Notes under the pieces: generated by a model
Told to the model about the DNA's origin: nothing
The model's input: the letters and a program-made list of their open reading frames with translations, nothing else
Database searches by the model: none
Source: Cunninghamia lanceolata
Taxonomy: Eukaryota; Streptophyta; Pinopsida; Cupressales; Cupressaceae
DNA length: 64,000 nt
Assembly: GCA_027924645.1 (NCBI GenBank)
Contig: BSBN01001017.1
Location: 11,806,501-11,870,500 of the forward strand
Direction: 5' to 3'
In this document: positions 59,952-64,000 of the stretch, one piece after another
How the letters are laid out: each line of letters starts with the position of its first letter
How positions within the stretch are numbered: position 1 is the first letter of the stretch
Translations under genes and position numbers: made by a program

Positions 59952-60686
59952 TGTAAATGAGAAAATTTGGACAAAATCATGATAAAACAATAAACATGCA
60001 ATACTTGATCCAAATCCTTTGAATACCTTAGATGTTGATGCATGCATGTTGGATTGATGTAGCTGATTTGATGTTAATTGCTCACGTTTGCAACATAACA
60101 TTAATAAGATGAAGATTTGATGAAAGAAGATAATAGATGAGGATGGATGAAAGATTGAATGATGCAAATGTTTCAAAGTGATTTTGACAGCGTAAGGATA
60201 TGAAACTCAATGCATACCAATGGCTTATGAGAGGTCATATTTATAGGCAAGGGCAGATTTTTGATATGGAAGGAAGAAGATTTGATAAGATAAGATTTGA
60301 TTTGATTTTGATTTTTTCTTTATTTCACAAAAGAGGAAATAAAACAAGATAAGATAGGATTTAAAAAGATAGAAAGAGATTTGATTTTTTTTGTTTTAAA
60401 GGAAATAAATCCTAAAAAAAGATAAGAGGGATAATTGGTAAATTATCTAATTAAATAAATTAATTAGATACACATGACTTTAATTTTGGAAAGAAAGCAA
60501 GATCTTTTTAGGATTTTGAATTAATTCAATAAATATTTAATTTATTTAATTAATTTTGGATTGTGGTGAAAGATAATGTGGAAAGATAATTAAATAAATA
60601 AATAATTATTTAATTATAGGAAAATAGATAAATGACTAATTAAATAATTAAAAATAATTATTTAATTAGAGGGGATAAATGGCCAT
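59952..60686 (-). repeat. G3-type LTR, truncated (copy C)
   Basis: Matches 32,284-33,130 but lacks the tandem 39-bp repeat. It is cut at GGCCAT, where it is fused to ATGGAAGACACTAG of the recurrent unit. The primer-like site is degenerate (TGGGTGTACCAGAA on the plus strand). Confidence 0.75.
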
Positions 60687-63600
60687 ATAATGGAAGACAC
60701 TAGTTTATATTTCTATGTGTGCATGTGTGTGAATTGATCTTGTAAAGTATGAGAAATGTTGTGGCTCACATTATGGGGTTGTTTATACATTTACCTTTTC
60801 ATGCTTTGTAAATGAGAATATTATACAAAACAACTAAACCTTTTTGACAATGAAGCTTATTTATTATGTTAAAAACCCTTTGAGTGGTTAGAGCATCTAA
60901 ATGTATTGTTTTAGATTTTTCGTAGCTTTAAAACATAGATAATTAATTGATGTGATCAAATTTGATAATATGAATTAGCCTAGTAGATAATTTATATGTA
61001 TAGTCACATTCATGACTATCTCAAAGCATGTTGAACTTCAAATGGCCATAATATCTTCATAAAATGTCTTTTCAATGCCCATGAGTATTTATTATAAATG
61101 ATAAAACCCACATTTGTACATAAAACGAAGATAACACCCAATTAAGTCACACTTCTTGTTACCAATTATTTTTCTATCTTTTTATTCCTAAATATTTCCA
61201 CTCATCCAAATGCATGTCTTTTGATTCCTTATAGATTTAAAACAAATCATGGGTGTCATGAAACCTCAACCTTGTTGCTTAGCCACAACCTATGAGTTGT
61301 AGTAGCATTAAATGATTTAAGTAGAGATTGACAGTATTATATAATTTAGATGAATAATGTGAGAACCCAATTTCATCAAGGATTAATAACTTAGTGAGAA
61401 TTGTTCTGAGCTATTATATTCTCTACTTCTTTCTTTATTAAAGTATCTTATTGCAACTTGTTTTCCCATTATGCTTCATAAAATATAGTCATGGGAATGT
61501 TTGTTCCTACATCTTGCCTTGGCTTAAATATTAGTTACATCTTCTTTAAAAGTAAAATCATAATCTAGTATTTTGTTGCAATATAGACACCTCTCTATGT
61601 TCTACCAAGATATTATGGTTTTAAAGTTAAATTCTTGATATTATGTATTGAAATGATAATAGTTTAAACAAGATGACCATATTTTGGATAAATCAAACAA
61701 AGAGATAATTTTCATATGTTTCCAGGGTCAATTCTCACCTAGTGGGTGTTGTGTAGGGAGCTAAGAACAACCATCTTGACCTTCTCCCCCTTTATGTAAA
61801 ATGCCATATAATCTACCATGTTCATTTTATGTTGTCATACTAAATGTATTTCCCTTTTCGGTTTGTAGGGAACAACCATCTTCTTAAGAGGCATTCTAGA
61901 CTTTTGCAGTTCTCTATAGGGACTAAAGTTGTATTGTAGTCCTCAATTTTTATTATGTTTTATCTACTTTGTTGCATAAAAAAATTGTCTTGCATTATAT
62001 GCTAAATTATAGGCGCACTGACTAGTTAGAAGCTATTCTTTTAGTTGGACACTTAACCCTTAAAGATTACTAATGTTTGGATTTTTCCCCCTGAAATTGA
62101 TAGCATTTTGCTAGTGAGTGGTCTTGAATTCCTTAGTAATGAAGTATTCTACCATCTTTGCACATACAAATCTAGTATTTTTTTATTTTAATGGTAACCG
62201 GTGGTAGATCTATAGACTCATCACTTGTGTAGCTAGTTAATCTTTAAGAGGCTAACGAACCTAATAATGACAACACATAATATTGACTTAAAATGACATT
62301 TGATAGCAATACCACAGCACTCTTCTTTGGGCTAATATAATTCTTTTGAAGTAAAAGAGAATAGTTTTAACCTTGAACTTGCCACCAACAATGTGGATAA
62401 ATCATCTTAGATTCATCGAGAATAAAAGTTGTCCCATAGAATGCTAGATCTTCATTTGTATCTTTACCACATCTATAGGATATTAAAATTTGAAAATATG
62501 ACACATAATATTTTATTTTTTATCAATACATCGATATAGCTATGCCCAAAATGGCTCATTTCAGGAAAATAAGGCAATTGTGTAATTTACACACCCAAAC
62601 ATTGAATGTTATTCTTGTTTGAAACTTTGACTTACTGAAATCTTCTTGACAGACTAGCATTGCACTGTTGCAGTATTACAGATCGGAGATTAACACGACG
62701 TACATTGATAAAAGACCTCTCCACTGTGCGTAGAGCGAAACCTCACCCACTTTTGCCGCGTTGAAAACCATGCTTTATTAACTCATTCAAAGAATATTTC
62801 ATACCAACAATTTTCTTATACATGGATTTCTAAAGCCCGGAAGCAAAATCACAGATATTTAAAAGAGAAACACAGTATTAGAGGAATCCATAAGCACCTG
62901 AGTTTTTCTGCAACTTTCAGGTATCCTCCTACCGAGGCTTTCCATGACAAATATTCTTCCTATTCCTCCGTTCCTCATTATCCTTCAGATGATCCAGACA
63001 AGTTCATAATCGTGCAGAGAGCGTTTGGAACCAATCAGCTATATCGTTAAACTGCTTCAAGAAATATATTTGAAGCATTCAATAATATAGCCAGTTCCAA
63101 ACACTCTCTACATTGCAAACTTGTCTGGATCATGAGGAGGAAAATGGGAAACCAAGATCATCTGGAGTAAAATGGAGAACCAAAACATATTCTTCTAAAC
63201 ATTTTTTTCATTTCGTTGCAGCAGGCCAGGCAGGATACTTCTTTTTTTTTTCTATAAAGAATGCTCTCAATCTGTGATACTGCCTTCGCTCTCTTCCATC
63301 ATTTCATGAAGCTAAACTTTTGTCATAGCCTTCACCTTCGTCACTTGTTCCTCCAACTTCATCATCCTCTGAACAAAATTGCGTTGCCCATGAAGAACGT
63401 CTATTATTATAGTGTGTTTTTGGTCAAATAATCAATAATAATTTTACACGAAAAAAAATTTAGATGCCCTTAAAACAGCTGGTACCGTTGTCTTGCTAGC
63501 TGTTTACAAATTTTTCAACTTCCCACTATTCCAAAGGCAACGTCTATTCAGCTCTCTCTATGCACATTTGACCATATTTATTAATTAATTGAAATTCAGA

Positions 63601-64000
63601 ATACAACAGTATTCTGAATAAACTAAATTTTTATTTAAATTGTGACTTGAAAGAATGTTTTTCCAAAATCATATAAAAGATTATGTATTAATCATTGTAA
63701 ATTGCATTCTTATCATTCACTACTAGAATTAAAAAAATATATTAATATTGTGGATGATAATTTTAAAATAATATTATAATATTGAGAATTATTTAAGGGA
63801 AGAGAATAAAGAAGACAATAAATAAGTTAGCCTTCATTACAAAAAAATATATTATTTGTAAGATGAAAAAGTGTATACTTAGCATTTTTTCATTTAGTTA
63901 TGGGACTTTTTCCCCAAAATGGAAAAGAATGCTATTTTATGAATAAGACTTTCAAATAAAAATAAAAGATATTATGATCCTTTGGTTATAATAGAAATAA
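60687..64000. repeat. Recurrent non-coding unit, copy C
   Basis: Matches 33,656-38,145 with two gaps (36,328-36,510 and 36,812-37,765 of copy B). The hairpin left arm is kept (about 63,525-63,600), while the right arm and direct-repeat unit 1 are missing. No gene is supported. Confidence 0.75.

Larger units (their letters stand above)
57671..64000. repeat. Segmental duplication, copy C (runs off window)
   Basis: Counterpart of 30,013-38,145. It begins at GACATCATTGAATTTGAAGG directly after the transposase-like gene and carries the inverted-repeat spacer and right arm only (to 58,555). Then come the G3 leader (58,556-59,951), a shortened G3 LTR (59,952-60,686) and the recurrent unit (60,687-64,000). 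The junctions of its missing segments have very short repeats such as CAT or ATGG. At the window end it is still in register with copy B. Confidence 0.9.

Overview
The window looks like intergenic DNA from a large seed-plant genome. A conifer-type gymnosperm is my best guess, from the AT-rich composition, the deep nesting of old, stop-ridden retrotransposons and the near absence of intact genes. The species is not provable from the sequence. I see no rRNA, tRNA, CRISPR array, organellar or bacterial gene. The only candidate for a living host gene is a small secreted Cys-rich peptide at about 11.7-11.9 kb (minus).

Layout. 1-1.6 kb (minus): decayed reading frame of unknown family. 1.8-6.6 kb (minus): nearly full-length plant L1-type LINE (ORF1 piece; ORF2 with endonuclease, RT, zinc finger, RNase H). 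8.0-9.2 kb (minus): decayed gag-like frame. 10.05-10.45 kb: 114-bp tandem repeats. 11.0-12.1 kb: PPR-like remnant and the Cys-rich peptide gene. 13.7-23.6 kb (plus): LTR element G1 with gag and protease but no RT or integrase, interrupted by an antisense solo LTR (20,157-21,487) that carries a palindromic minisatellite. 25.2-29.57 kb (plus): gypsy element G2, cut off inside integrase. 29.57-30.90 kb: large inverted repeat. 30.9-33.3 kb (minus): LTR and leader of element G3. 33.3-38.15 kb: low-coding unit also present, partly or wholly, at 24.1-25.2 kb and 60.7-64.0 kb. 38.2-39.0 kb: candidate LTR. 40.3-46.8 kb (minus): long decayed ORF of unknown family, split by a non-coding LTR element (40,986-46,136). 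47.2-57.7 kb (plus): intron-containing transposase-like pseudogene with a helix-turn-helix, split by a chromodomain gypsy element (49,213-56,429). 57.7-64.0 kb: second copy of the 30.0-38.15 kb block.

How it fits together. The window is a stratigraphy of insertions. The 24.1-25.2 kb unit was hit by G2. The equivalent unit at 33.3 kb adjoins G3. A block holding the G3 leader and LTR plus the flanking unit exists twice, about 27 kb apart, and the two copies differ by several deletions. Almost all coding frames carry in-frame stops, often where a related copy or the family has Gln, Arg or Trp codons. This is the pattern expected from deamination of methylated cytosine in silenced repeats. No operon-like or pathway logic is present. 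The most useful leads are the two split genes of unknown or uncertain family, the inverted repeat, the palindromic minisatellite and the Cys-rich peptide.
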